Shown one piece after another: positions 1 through 10,785 of a stretch of 23,891 bases of DNA. The notes below the pieces were generated by a model that saw only the letters and a list, made by a program, of their open reading frames with translations, was not told the DNA's origin and did not search any database. Made by a program: the position numbers and the translations under genes. The stretch's first letter is position 1, and every line of letters begins with the position of its first letter. Origin of the DNA: Porogramme epimiltina. Lineage: Eukaryota; Basidiomycota; Agaricomycetes; Polyporales; Polyporaceae. The stretch lies in the NCBI GenBank assembly GCA_900155495.1, contig FTLJ01001190.1:1-23891 (forward strand), written 5' to 3'.

Positions 1-1085
1 CAGCTCTCGAAACGCACCCTCCCCCGAACGCCCCCCGGTTCCCCCCAACGACCCCGACAGCGCCGCACACCACCTCCTAAACCCCCCGCCGCCGAGCTTC
101 GCCCGCCCACGCGCGGCATACGCGCCCTGCCCGCCCTTCGCGCACCCGATCCGCGTGCCCGCCGTCGCGCGCGAGCTCGCGGGCGGCTTCGCGCCGGACC
201 TGCCTGACGCGGGATTGGGGGCGAGACCGGGCGTAGGGCAGGGCGCGCAGCACCCGTTCGCGACGCACGACGTCGCGGAGGCGGACTGGGTAAGGTTCGT
301 CGGGGACGTGCGCCGCGCGGGCCAGTTCGCGGGGGAGCCGCGCCTGCGCGCTGCGTACGGCGATCCGGGGGCGAGCGCGGAGGACGGCGGCGGCGGAGGG
401 GGGCGGAGGCGAGGGAGGGGGCGCGGGGGGCTCGTGTCGCGTGAGTGTTCGGCGTTCTTCCTTCTTCACAATCTGCGAGGAAGGCGGCTGAACGTGTTGA
501 ATTCGTTACTAGAAATCGGGCCGCTCCTCGAGTCCTTCGCGAGCGGCAGCAGGGACAAGGCGAAGAGCGTCGACCCCGTCTCCGAGATCCTCTGGCACTG
601 GAACCACGTACGTTCCCCCCCCCTCCCCCTTAAGCCCCGCCCGCAGCCTCGTTCTCACCCCTCGCTGGCTCGCGCGACAGTACTTCTGGCACCCCCGCGA
701 CATCGAAGCCACCGTCGTGCTCGAGCCCATACAGCCCGCTTACCCGCCTCCGCCCGGGCCCCCGCCGCAGGACTACGGCTACAGCCACGGCGGCGGGGGG
801 TACGGATCCGGAGCGCGCGGGTACGACGACGGCCCTGGGTTCGGCCGAGGGCGCAGGCGCGGCCTTGGCCGGGGGCGGCGCGGCGGGCTCGTCTCGTCGC
901 TCATCGGCGCGGCGGTCAGCCAGGCCACGAGCAGTGGGAGCGGCGGGCAGCGCGGTGCGGCGCAGCCGCCGTTCAGTGGGGGGGGAGGCGAGATGCGCTG
1001 GTTCATCGTCCTGCGCTATCGCGGGCAGCAGGGTGTGCCTGGCCCTAGTGCCGGTGGATCGGGATGGGCGTCGATCGCGGGTTGA
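1..1085 (+). CDS. Unknown basidiomycete protein, Gly/Arg-rich paralogue A (5' end outside window)
   Basis: Exons 1-440 (frame from base 2, start outside), 513-607 and 681-1085. I do not recognise a named function. The protein aligns by eye with the gene at 9732-10664. Shared landmarks in order are PPPPSF-R, HPF-x2-HD-x3-DW-x-RF, a DVR-AG stretch, WNHYF-x-HPR-x-I and a final W-x3-RYR-like strand (here MRWFIVLRYRG). Both introns sit at the same places in both genes: phase 1 after the low-complexity region, and phase 0 after WNH. Intron 1 (441-512) was chosen because it has GTGAGT, a CTGAAC branch site and ACTAG, and gives an exon 2 close to the paralogue's length; an acceptor at 479 is also in frame. 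Unlike its paralogue, this copy carries Gly/Arg-rich tracts before intron 1 and again in exon 3, next to a Pro-rich segment, so it could bind RNA or self-associate; that is inference. It is convergent with the bZIP gene. Confidence 0.75.
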
Positions 1086-1479
1086 GAGCGGAGTGCGGTC
1101 CGCAATATTTTGTAGCATTCGTACCGGCGCATAATGGAGCTTCTGAAATGATACTCTTAGTTCCGGCTGCGCCGTAACATATTCGTGAAGTTGGCACACA
1201 CGCAGGTTGACAGAAACCGATATCTATCATTCAGAGCAACTAGTCATACAGAAATTCGGGACTATTCGACAACGTTTCGACAGAGAGACAAGGAGAGGAG
1301 ACCAATTCAGATCAGAGGAGGGAGGCTATGTACAACGCGCGCGGAGCCCCGCCGCCCACTCGCCCAAGACCGCGCGTGCCGCTGATATATGGGTACGGAC
1401 GGACACGCGTCTCGGGACGAGGGGAGAGGGCGGCGCTGGGACCGCGGACTAATCGGGGAGGATAAGACTCAGACACGAA

Positions 1480-1519
1480 GGGGACGGAGGGGAGGGGTTG
1501 GGAGCGGGACGGGACGGGG
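1480..1519 (+). other. G-run cluster with quadruplex potential (1)
   Basis: On the + strand, runs of three or four G are separated by 1-5 bases (for example GGGG, A, GGGG, TT, GGG). This meets the usual G3+N1-7 pattern. It lies about 400 bases beyond each flanking stop codon. Confidence 0.6.
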
Positions 1520-1564
1520 CGAGTCAGCACAAGAGCGCGAAGCACGAGAGCGAGGCCGGCATAA

Positions 1565-1618
1565 GGGTGGGGTGGAGGGTGATGCGGGGGTTGGAGGGGG
1601 CAAGAAGGGGTGGGCGGG
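1565..1618 (+). other. G-run cluster with quadruplex potential (2)
   Basis: A second cluster on the + strand contains at least seven runs of three to five G with short spacers. It is 45 bases from the first cluster and in the same convergent intergenic region. Confidence 0.6.
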
Positions 1619-1908
1619 AAGTCCAGGATATTTGACGTTCGAGGTGGTGGAGATCCAGATAGGGCGGAAGGGGCTGAGGGGCTACTACTACTTTGTTTGC
1701 TATACCATTAAACGGCGAATATTTAACAGAGAAGGGAGGAAACGGTATGCACAATAAGGAGGGTGTGGCGGTCGCTCGACTCCAGAAGCGGGGAGCGACA
1801 CGGTGATGGTGGGGGGCGAACAAGATAGGGGGTTACAACGACGGCCGGCGCCAGTTCTGACGATGCCGGACTCGGGCGAAGACGGCCGCATACGCGTGTT
1901 TGTCCTTC

Positions 1909-4199
1909 TCACTTGCGGCTGATGTTGAGCGTCGCCATGCTCTCCGCGAGGAGGTCCGCGACGGCGGTGGCCGCGCACCCGCCGCACTTCTCCTGCTGCA
2001 GCTGCTTCTCCTGCTTCGCGAGAAGCGAAGCCGGGAGGGCGGTCCGGGCGGGCTGCTGCGTGGGCTCGACGTCGACGACGCGGACGACGGCCGTGCCCTC
2101 CATGACGCGGCGGACCTTGTCCGCGTCCCACTCGCGCTTTGCGCTCGCACCCGCGGCACCGACGGCGCCACCGGGCGCGGGGCGTGCGAAAGCATCCCAG
2201 AAGGCAGACCCGAGCTTGGAAGCGAGGGTCTGAGACGCCATCGTTGCGAGCACGGCCTGTTGCGGCGTTGGGGTGGGAGTGTGGGCATCCTTGGGCGCGA
2301 GCGGGGGCGAACTGGGTGGCGTGGGGTACGCGTGATGGAGGTTCGAGAGGGAGGCGAGGGCGGAGGAAGGCGTGGAAGATGAGGAGGCAGACTTGCCGGA
2401 GAGGAGGGCCGTGAGCGTCGGACTCTTGGCGAAGTAGTGGGGACGGAGGTTGCCCGCGAGCCCACTCGGAGACGATGATGGCGGCGAGCTCGGGCTCTGG
2501 GCCGACGCGGTGTGACGCTGGGCGGCCTGCTGCTGCGCCATCTTGCCCCAAAGATGCATACGGTAGCTATTAGAAAGCGGATCAGTGTCTGGGCGCGAAG
2601 GAGATTGAAATGTCCCAGGGGAACGTACGCATCCATCGACTTGAGAGTGAAGGGGTTCATGTCCGTGAACGCGTCGAAAGCGTTCATCGAGATTTGTGGT
2701 TGCTCTTGTTGCTGTTGCTGTTGCTGTTGCTGTTGCGGCTGCTGTGCCTCCTTGGGCTTCTCCGTACGCGCACTGAGCAGCGAAGCGAGTGCTGCTGCCG
2801 TAGGGCCATTGAGATTGGGGTTGATGTTCTCCTGGAGCGCGGGACTCCGACGACCCGTGGGAGGCTTGCCGCTGAGGATGCTGCCCCACTCGGGAACGAG
2901 GGTAGTGTGCACGGGCGTGAAGTTTCCGATGCTACCGATGCCGTGAGCACCGCCCCAGAAGCCGCCGGCGCCAAGGCGGGGTGAGGTCGGGAGGTCCTTG
3001 CGGGTGTTGGGCGTGAGGAGGGGGCTGCGTGGCGTGGGGGCGGGAGAGGAAGCGGAGGCACGGGCTGCGGCCGAAACAGGAGGCAACGGGCCAGGAGGCG
3101 GGAGGACAGGCGTGTCCGGTCGTCCACGACCGTCGAGAAGCGCCTTCTTAAGCGCGTCGATCTCCTGGCGCAAGGCCACGTTTTCGCTCCTGGTTGAACC
3201 CAACTCTGTGCGAATCGCATCGATGAGCCGGTCACGTTCTGCGATATCGCCCTCAAGCGTGGTGATGTACTCTGAGAAGCAGGTCAGCGTCGTGAAAATT
3301 TACAGCGGACAAAGGGAGGACGGGGGCGCACCCTTGCGGCGGACGCGGAAGTTGCGCGCACTGATCTTGTTGCGCAGTTGGCGTTTCTCCTTGGAGGACA
3401 TCTTCTTGTACTCCTCGGGTGTCGGCCGCCAGTCATCGGGGTCGACGCAGGTCGTCGACATCATGCCCGACGGTTGCTTGTTCTCCTTCTTTTCAGCAGC
3501 AGCGGCCGACCGCTTCACGACGCCACCCTCACGGATGGTGCCCTTGCGGTTCGCCTTGCCCTTTCCGCCAACCTTGAGCGTGGGGACAATGAACTCGTCG
3601 GGAATCGGCTGAGAAACATCGAGGAGGGAGAAATCGTCGTCCTCTTCGCCCTCTTCCTCTTCATCGAAGTCGCTCGCAGCCTTGGAGGCGGCTGGGGTGT
3701 GCATGAGCTGAGGATCGATGCTCACAGGCGATTCACTTGATGGAGAGAACGACCCGGAGCCCGAACCAGAGCCCGACGACCCGGGGCTGCTCATTTGGGT
3801 AAGTTGCGAGTACGACGCGAGGAAGTCGTACCCCGGCGCAGTCGTGGCGGGGGGCACAGCGGCGAGCTTTGATTGTTCCTCATCGAGGTTTGCGAGCGAA
3901 AAGAAGGGGCTGGGGGAAAGGGGGGCGTCCTGGAGGGAGAAAAAATCGGGAGGGGTGGGGGGAAGACCGGTGAAGGAATTTGAGGGCGATGAGTGGGGCG
4001 AGGAGCCACTGGAACCTGCGGTGGGGTTTGAGGATGAGGGAAAGAGGTCGAAGTTGATGAACTCCTCGAGGGAGGTCTGGTAAGGGGGGAACTGCTGTGG
4101 TTGTATGGGGTTGTCGACGAGCATGGTGGTGGACGAGTTCTTGGTCGCTGCGCCCGACAAGGTTGGACTTTTCACCGTCCCTGCGCCCTTCCGCGCCAT
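1909..4199 (-). CDS. bZIP transcription factor
   Basis: Exons 3332-4199, 2629-3271 and 1909-2566 (complement) give 722 aa. The start is fixed by an in-frame TGA five codons upstream. Residues 1-250 are Ser/Pro-rich with an acidic patch near 180-195, typical of an activation region. The basic region lies at about 268-289 (KEKRQLRNKISARNFRVRRK) and holds the N-x7-R signature, N277 to R285. The zipper follows with heptad positions I292, I299, I306, L313, N320, I327 and L334; the Asn would favour parallel dimers. Intron 1 (60 nt, phase 1) falls exactly between basic region and zipper. The long C-terminal part has a ten-Gln tract (about 469-478), a conserved-looking block around NPFTLKSMDAYRMHLWGKMA, and a Cys pair near the end. 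Expected to act in the nucleus as a dimer; targets are unknown. Intron 2 is 62 nt. Confidence 0.93.
2706..2735 (-). repeat. CAA/CAG tract encoding ten glutamines
   Basis: The bZIP coding strand carries about ten consecutive Gln codons with alternating CAA and CAG, flanked by further Gln codons. Such tracts are length-variable and common in fungal transcription factors. Confidence 0.85.
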
Positions 4200-5524
4200 G
4201 CTTATGTAATATCAGTGTTCCCGTCACATCGAACTGTCCAGAACAACCGTCTCCTCGGGGCGGGCTCTCAATTTCATTAGACCTCGGTCAACGTCCACGC
4301 AATCTGCTTCGATTTCCGATGGGGCGGATTCAGGCGGGGATTCAACATCAATCAAGTTTCACACGAAAAGGACGCAAGCCCTAACCATAGCCTCCCCAGA
4401 AAATGCGGCGCCGCTGGCTGAGTCAAGGGTGGGGCTTGCGTACGCGTCCCTCGGCAACGCGCCCGCATCCGCCGGACTCGTCGACGTCGGTGGAGGCGCG
4501 CAGTCCCCAAAGCTGTGCCTGTCACCTTCCTCGCTGCGTCCGCGGTGCTGCAGCGTGTTCTTTTCCACTCCCCAGCTATCAGCAGACGTGTCCCTACTGT
4601 TGTGTTAAAAGCGTGATCAGTCAATCACTCTTCGGAGCTCTCAAGGCTGGCCTTCAAGGGAAATGGAAGGCTGGGAAAACCGGCCTAGGCCTTGCTCGCG
4701 TTCTGAATTGCAATCAACTCCGCACCGTAAGAAACCGGAACGGTGCATATCGATCGTGTCCACAAGACTTGTACCCACGTCTTCCGAGGCCTACGCGTCG
4801 TCGCTGACAACGACGCGCCGAATCAAAGGAGCCCGCCAACTTTAAGTCAAAGCCCTGCCCCATGGCCGGGATGCATCGGAGGGTGTAGTCTACATTGACT
4901 GCCTAGGCAGAGTTTACCAGTGGCTGCTAGTGGCGGCAGACTCAATTCAATGCATAATGGCACACTTTGACCTTAAAAGAGCATGTCGGTGTGACGAGGG
5001 GACCTGGGATTTCGAAGCAACGGTCTAGCAGCCTCAAGAACTGACGCTGCGGCGATGGGCAGATTCAGGGAAGCGCTCCCTCACTGATAGACCGGGCGCA
5101 GCCTCCCCGCGCTGGACAGCTCCGATCTCGGAGGCACATCTGCAATGTGATAACGACCATCCAACATCCCCATCCAGCGAATGAGCGAATCTCTCCGCCG
5201 AGAGGACCGCAGGCGAACAGGAAACGTGCGGCGGTCCAGGAGCTGAGATGACAGACACTACTCTAGATCGCGGGTGTACATGAGCGACACAGGGTATAAC
5301 GAGCCCCCCACTACTTCTAGATACGAATTACACTACTTATCCAGGAAGTTTAGCACCCCCCCCTTCCCCCTCGCCATCAACACACACAACAGCTGGTATA
5401 GATAACAGACGTCTACGAAACGGATCGGCAGCGCAGTCCCCAAGCGACGCGTATGGTCCGCGTCCATCACGGCCCCCGTGCTCCTCCGCGCCGCGCTCGC
5501 GGCGGCGGTGCCGCGCATCTGAGC
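4200..5524. other. Intergenic region: bZIP upstream side and LCB3 downstream side
   Basis: These 1325 bases separate two genes on the minus strand. The left end holds the bZIP leader and promoter, including the small upstream ORF. On the minus strand, about 4360-4568 is open with G/C-ending codons but has no ATG start (it begins GTG) and no recognisable protein; it might be an upstream exon or chance. I see nothing identifiable in 4600-5300. Confidence 0.5.
4224..4277 (-). promoter_or_regulatory. Possible upstream ORF of 17 codons before the bZIP gene
   Basis: On the minus strand an ATG at 4277 opens a reading frame of 17 codons that ends in TGA at 4224-4226, leaving 24 bases before the bZIP start at 4199. 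The last codon before the stop is a second ATG. If the transcript starts upstream of 4277, this frame would be met first by scanning ribosomes. The transcript start is not known. Confidence 0.5.
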
Positions 5525-7693
5525 TCAGGCCATCTTGACGCCCCACCCGAGCACCTCAAACATGACGGGCACGACGCCGGTCGCGACCATCCCGATGCCG
5601 CAGTACACGAACACCTTCGTCAGGACTGTTCAAAAGTGTGTCAGGCTCCGCCCAGGACTCTAAGAGAGAAGGGAGAGGTGCGCACCGTCCGCGTCGTAGT
5701 GCTTCAGCCCGCGCTCGCGCTTCTCGCTCGGCTGCTCCGCCCACCCGTCGCGCGCGCCCTCCTTCGTAGTGGCCGCCCCCGCACCCACCTTCTCCCCCGC
5801 ACCCCCGTCCGCGCGCGCACCGCGCCCCGAGCGCTGCTTCACCGCGCCGTACCCGCCCGCGGGGCGCGCCGTGCTCGCGCCCGCGCCCGCGCCGTCGATC
5901 TCGACCATCCGCGGGAGGTCGATCACGGACGGGATCGGGCGCAGGCCCTTCTCGGGCGGCACGGACGTGTAGTCCGTCGCGGGCGTGTAGAAGCGGCGGT
6001 GCGGGAGCGTGACGAGGTGCGAGAGGAAGCGGAAGATGGGGGGCAGGATGGAGAGGCAGAACGACTTGGCGAAGATGCGCCACACGAAGATCGTCAGCAC
6101 GCCTGTGTGGGGGGGGAGGGGGTAAGCGGGGGAGGCGCGAAGGGGGTAGGTAGGCTGGCGTACCGATGACCATCTTGATCGCGGCGGTGGACCACCACGT
6201 CCCGACGTCCTGCCAGGTCTCCCACGACGCGCCGGGCATGGGGCGCACGAAGAAGCTCGCGTCGTAGCCGTTGTGCTCCATGTACCAGCGGCCGACGAAC
6301 TCGCCCATGACGACGGAGACGAACGCGATCGCGTCCTCGAAGCACGGGCAGTCGTCCACCGGCTCCGGGTGCCTGTGCACCATGTACAGGCACAGCGGGA
6401 CGATGACGGCGGGGACTGAACGTGTTTTCGTCAGTTGACGTGCGGGGTGGTGGGGCGTGGGGAAAGATTTACCGATAAACCCGCTCTCGCGGGACCATAC
6501 GTCCACGGCCTGGCCACATAGGACGTGCAATCCCCAGATGCCAGCGCCAAGCGCGATGCCGAACGCACAGTCCGTGAACGAGTGCATGCCGGTGTACAGC
6601 CGCCCGTACACGATGGAGAAGACGTAAAAGAGCAGCAGGGCGACCGCGAACTGGTAGGTCACCTGAGACATCGTGCCCTCGGGGTGGTAAACCCGTTGAA
6701 GAAGGTCGTAGAAGAAGAGCGCGATAGAGACCGAGTTCGTTGAATGGGTCGAGGGGAAGCCATACTCGAGGTGGTGGCTTCCAATCGCTACATTGTCATC
6801 GTTGAATTAGTGCTGTCAAATGAGGGGAACGTGGGTGGTACGCACTGAGTCGTGTGACGGGGGGCGCAAAGGGGCGGGGCGCGCAACAGAAGTCCTTGAT
6901 GAACGACGAGACATACACGCCGATAGCAAGCATGAGGAGGAGGCTACCCAATGGAGAAGGCGTAATAGCGATTAGTCACGCGCGCGGACCCCGCTTGGCG
7001 ACAACGGACTCACCCCCGCCCAGCCTCAGGTGCGCCGAAGAAGTAGAAGATGGGGAGCATAACCATGAAGAAGGTGTGCGTGCCTAGGGAAGAGGTGTAC
7101 ACGAAGAAGACATCGAGGATGGGGTGTCGCACTTTCTCCTGTTACAAACATACTCGGGGTCAGTTACTCTCTACGTGTACCAGAAGACAACAACCAAATC
7201 CCTGCCCGGCAGGAGAAGTTCACAAGGTATTGGAAACAGGCAGAGAGGGGTAAAGAGAAGATGAACGCACCTGCATCCGCGCCAGCACCACCGACTCCGC
7301 CTGCACGTTCCGCAGGATAGCGCGGCGGATCCCCGCCCGCCACCAGTTCAGCGTGTTCGTGTAGACCTCCTCGGGCTGGCGCCCCGCCGCCCCCACCGCG
7401 AGCAGCAGCGCCTCCTCCTCCGCGGCCTTGTCTGCGACAACGGCAGCGGCAGCGGACGCCGCCTGCGCCTTCTCGTCCCACCGCCGGTCGGCCTTGCGGA
7501 AGCTCATCTCGAGCGCCGAGTCCGGGGTCGAGGCGCGCGACTCGTCGAAGGACGATGCGACGCGCGACGAGCGGGAGACGTCGGACGAGGAGGACTCCTG
7601 GGCGTGCGCGTGTTTGCTTTGCGCATCCTGGAGGACCTTGGCGACGAGCGGGTTTTGGGCCACGGGCGAGTGTATCGTTGGGCCGTCGGTCAT
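5525..7693 (-). CDS. LCB3: Sphingoid base-phosphate phosphatase, PAP2 superfamily (Lcb3/Ysr3 type)
   Basis: Exons (complement) 7271-7693, 7014-7138, 6846-6943, 6473-6787, 6164-6415, 5686-6102 and 5525-5625 give 576 aa. An in-frame TAA lies four codons before the ATG. The enzyme should remove the phosphate from dihydrosphingosine- and phytosphingosine-1-phosphate in the ER membrane, feeding ceramide synthesis. All three PAP2 motifs are present: K199-x6-R206-P (KDFCCAPRP), the 225-231 GFPSTHS motif, and R278-x5-H284-x3-D288 (GRLYTGMHSFTD), giving both catalytic His and the Asp. Several hydrophobic segments fit a multi-pass membrane protein (about 151-178, 184-198, 261-276, 289-307, and more in exons 5-7). 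Residues 1-120 are polar and probably disordered; a Gly/Ala-rich linker precedes the last membrane segment. Intron 1 is 132 nt and the other five are 57-70 nt. Confidence 0.95.
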
Positions 7694-9731
7694 GATGGGG
7701 CGTTACTTTGGGGCCGTTTATGTATGGAGAGTGATATGCATGCACAGAGAGAGAAGGCGGGGAAAGATAGTAGGGGCGGAGGTGATGAGAGGGGGGGTCC
7801 AAGAAGAAACCGGGAGGAAGGGGGGTTATGAGACCGGAAAATGTTGGATATGCTGGGTTCGTATAGGCGCCGGCCCGTCCCCCCGCCGGGGAAGATACCG
7901 GTGCTTACGGCCTTGCTTCCGATGATGACCACTGGATGATGATGGACGCACGGAAGAGCGGCAGGGGTCATAGGAAGGAAAGAAAACGATGATATTCGCA
8001 TGTATCTACAAGTATCTATACAGAGGTGGGACGAGAGCATGAGACATGGCCTAGGAATGAACTGACCTGAAGAGTGAAGTTAGCACACGAGTTGTTTTCC
8101 GTGGTTGATACGATATAAAACGAGAAGAGTCTCAGAAAATACGTTGTCCAACATGTACGTTTCGGACATATGCTTGTCATTAATATTTATGGAATCATCA
8201 AGGACGGTGATTGAAGGGAACAAGGGATGTGGCAAAACACAGGAAGAAGGCTCACCTTCTATCACTGACGAGAAAGGCCCAGGCTGGGGCTGGTGTGATG
8301 TTGCGACAACATTCTGTCGGCCGCTGTTGACGTGTAGTCCGCATGAGAGCAGAACCTAAGTAGGCTTCACACGACAAGATGTTTCCACTGCCGCCGAGGC
8401 TGTTCGTCCAGATATGCTCCAAGTATAGAGCGCGCTGTAAGCCATGAGGGTCCTATGAGGGAGAGAGAGTCAGCTAAGATGAATCTACTGGTCGATACCC
8501 AAAAAGAGGGGAAGGCTCCGTTGGTGATGCATGTTAAGTGAGTACGGCACATGAGGTATTCGCCAACTCGAATGTTTATGGATAAACTATCTTCATCGCC
8601 ATCTCTGGAGAAGAACGAAACTCACAGTCCGAGTCGTGAATATATCACAGTGTCTTGTGGGAAGAAGGAGAGAAAGAGAGACGACGTTGGTCAAGCTGAG
8701 AGACGGGAGGAATCGCGCGAGTTATCGCTCAAATATTTTGAGCCCCGCTGACAACCGACGGTGGCTGAGTCTGTCGGAGTTTCATAGCTGTACAGTTCCT
8801 CTCAGTCAAAAAGCGCGCGACGACGCGTCCTGGCTTGAGCACGAACACCTCCTTCCTCCTTTTCCAGTTTCTGCTCTGCTTCAACGTCAGCCTCGGTGAG
8901 TGTACTTTTCACAATTTTGCGAGGGGCATCTGTCTCCTCTGTATGATGAGCACTTCAATCAGTTCTGCTTCCGAAAGAGAGGGAAACCTCCTGGTGGACA
9001 ACTTCATACCAAAACTCTCAATCCTGATCCTTCGTCTTCTGGTCCCCATTTATCATTTCAACACAGCTGACACACATTCTTCTCAGGTGCTGGAAATGAA
9101 TATCGGATTTTGTCTTCGTGTAGGGTGGTTGATATAGGTGAGTCGAGTTCCCTCAGCGTTTTTGTCCGGGACGACAACAAGTTCATCCATTCGTTGAACG
9201 TCCCCCCGTCATACCTCGTATCCCCCGCTTGCGGTCCGTTCTGCGGATTGTAAGTCGTGCCTTTTGACGCCGTCTTGGTGTCTCTGGGACGGGGGCGACG
9301 AGGTCCCTGTGGGAGGAAAAATGAAAACATCGGCTTTTCTGATTCTTCTCTCGGTGCCCGTCGCTGTAAACAATTTTGCTAATTGTTGCCCCTTTCAAGG
9401 TGGATATCTTGTGTTCTGTAGTCATGTATGTACTAGTACTTCAAATCGAACAGCGTATTGTGCATCCATTTGTGTGATCCATGTCGTCAAGATCAGAGAG
9501 ACTTGGCATTGGTCCGTGACTCTGTGCAGGATAGGTCTGACCGGCGGTAACCGGTTTTCACGGCAGACGGCCACACAAGTAATCGTGCTGGATAATCTCA
9601 TTGACAGTCCCATTACATGAACACTGCGTAGAGCCGTTGTAAAACTGGGAGTGGGTATGGAACGGCGAAAACTTCGAGGAAACTAATAATAAAGTATTCG
9701 CTAGGAAGGGAAAGCACAACTCTTCCGATTG
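7694..9731. other. Intergenic region with no supported gene
   Basis: About 2 kb lies between the LCB3 start and the stop of the unknown paralogue B, both on the minus strand. It holds the LCB3 promoter on the left. Base composition is more AT-rich than the genes. Short open stretches occur but most lack an ATG or splice into nothing recognisable. The best candidate for leftover coding sequence is 9130-9330, described under findings. No tRNA or transposon ends were seen. Confidence 0.5.
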
Positions 9732-10664
9732 TCACTCGGGAACATATGCTCGATAAGTGACTATGAGGCGCCAGTTCTTGTCTGCGCCTTGGGTAGTATC
9801 CTTCTTTCCGTTGCGGTCTTTGGGGGATCCTTGACATAGTCCAATATGGATGCAGCGAGGGTGGAAAAAGTACTACATGGGGTGGATAGTGAGCGATCCA
9901 GATATCAGAAAACAGGCTAGGTGACGCATACATGGTTCCAGTGGTCTATTAGCTGTGAGACGGGACCCTTCTTCGTACGTCGCATAACGCTATCGATACC
10001 CTTCACAATGAAGAACCCTATTGGAGACAGAATTTATATATTAGCACAAAGACCAGCACACCGAGGCTCTCCGCGCACCAAAGATCACCCCGATACCTAG
10101 GGCAAGGGGCGCAAGGCCGGATACGACGCGATTCAAGGGGGACAACGACCCCGCGACGCGCACGTCGTGCAAGAACCGCCGCCAATCCTGCTCATTGATA
10201 TCGTGCTCCACAAATGGGTGCGGCACCATGGCCACTCCGCCCGTCGGACACGCCGGCGCAGCGTAGGGGAAGCCGCGGTCGAGGGTCGTCCCTTTGCTGA
10301 CGAGCATGAGCAGGGGGAACATGCCGTACGACGGCCCCGGCGGGGGCGCGCGCGTGAACGACGGTGGGGGCGGGTCGAGCAGCTTCGTCGGACTCTTGCC
10401 CGGGGCGAAGTTCTTGACGTGGCCCATGAAGCCTTTCACGTTGTCCCCTGATAGCTCGGGTCCGATTGTCCCGTCCGGCGAGGCTGCGAAGGAGTATAGA
10501 CGTTGAGGAGGAGGGGGCCGTTTGGCGAGGTCGGTAGGGGAATTGGAGGGTCCGGCACCGCTGAAGTAGGAAGGGGGGGATGCATCGGTGTCGCTGTAGC
10601 TGGGTCCGCCCGCCTGGGGCTGAAGGTCATAGGGGTTCTTGAGTGGTGCGTCGGCCATTATCAT
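9732..10664 (-). CDS. Unknown basidiomycete protein, paralogue B
   Basis: Exons (complement) 10079-10664, 9932-10017 and 9732-9872 give 270 aa. Introns of 61 and 59 nt have GT-AG borders; the first has a CTAAT branch site. Translation can start at the ATG at 10664 or at a second ATG two codons later (10658), which has a better context. Residues 1-70 are Pro/Ser-rich. The following part matches paralogue A at PPPPSF-R, HPF-x2-HD-x3-DW-x-RF-LHDVR-AG and WNHYFFHPR. A short hydrophobic stretch (about 180-195, around GLAPLALGIGVIFG) could touch a membrane, but this is weak. The last exon ends in a polar segment closed by WRLIVTYRAYVPE. I do not recognise a function. It lacks the Gly/Arg tracts of paralogue A. 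Confidence 0.85.
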
Positions 10665-10737
10665 GGCGCTATTGAGGCGATGTTGGAAGGAAACGGAGGA
10701 TCGCGGCAGTTTGGCGCGAAGGATGCTTCAACCTTGA

Positions 10738-10745
10738 CTTTTATA
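10738..10745 (-). promoter_or_regulatory. TATA box of paralogue B
   Basis: The minus strand reads TATAAAAG, ending 73 bases upstream of the first ATG at 10664. The motif and distance suit a fungal core promoter. Confidence 0.6.
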
Positions 10746-10785
10746 CGTTGAGAGCCTTGAGGCACCCCGGCGCACTCTGTACTCT

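Larger units (their letters stand above)
1086..1908. other. Intergenic region between two convergent genes
   Basis: These 823 bases lie between the stop of the left gene (+) and the stop of the bZIP gene (-), so they hold two 3' untranslated regions. I see no convincing coding exon. The most visible property is a strong purine bias on the + strand from about 1410 to 1625, with two clusters of G-runs listed separately. Confidence 0.6.

Noticed and set aside
5453..6169. Open frame of 238 codons on the plus strand
   Set aside because: It is antisense to LCB3 exons 5-7, which carry clear family sequence; the plus frame is Arg/Ala/Pro-rich noise and starts inside the 3' flank.
8835..9137. Open frame that looks like a signal peptide plus short secreted protein
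   Set aside because: Its first codon is TTG, not ATG, and no upstream exon with a start could be joined to it.
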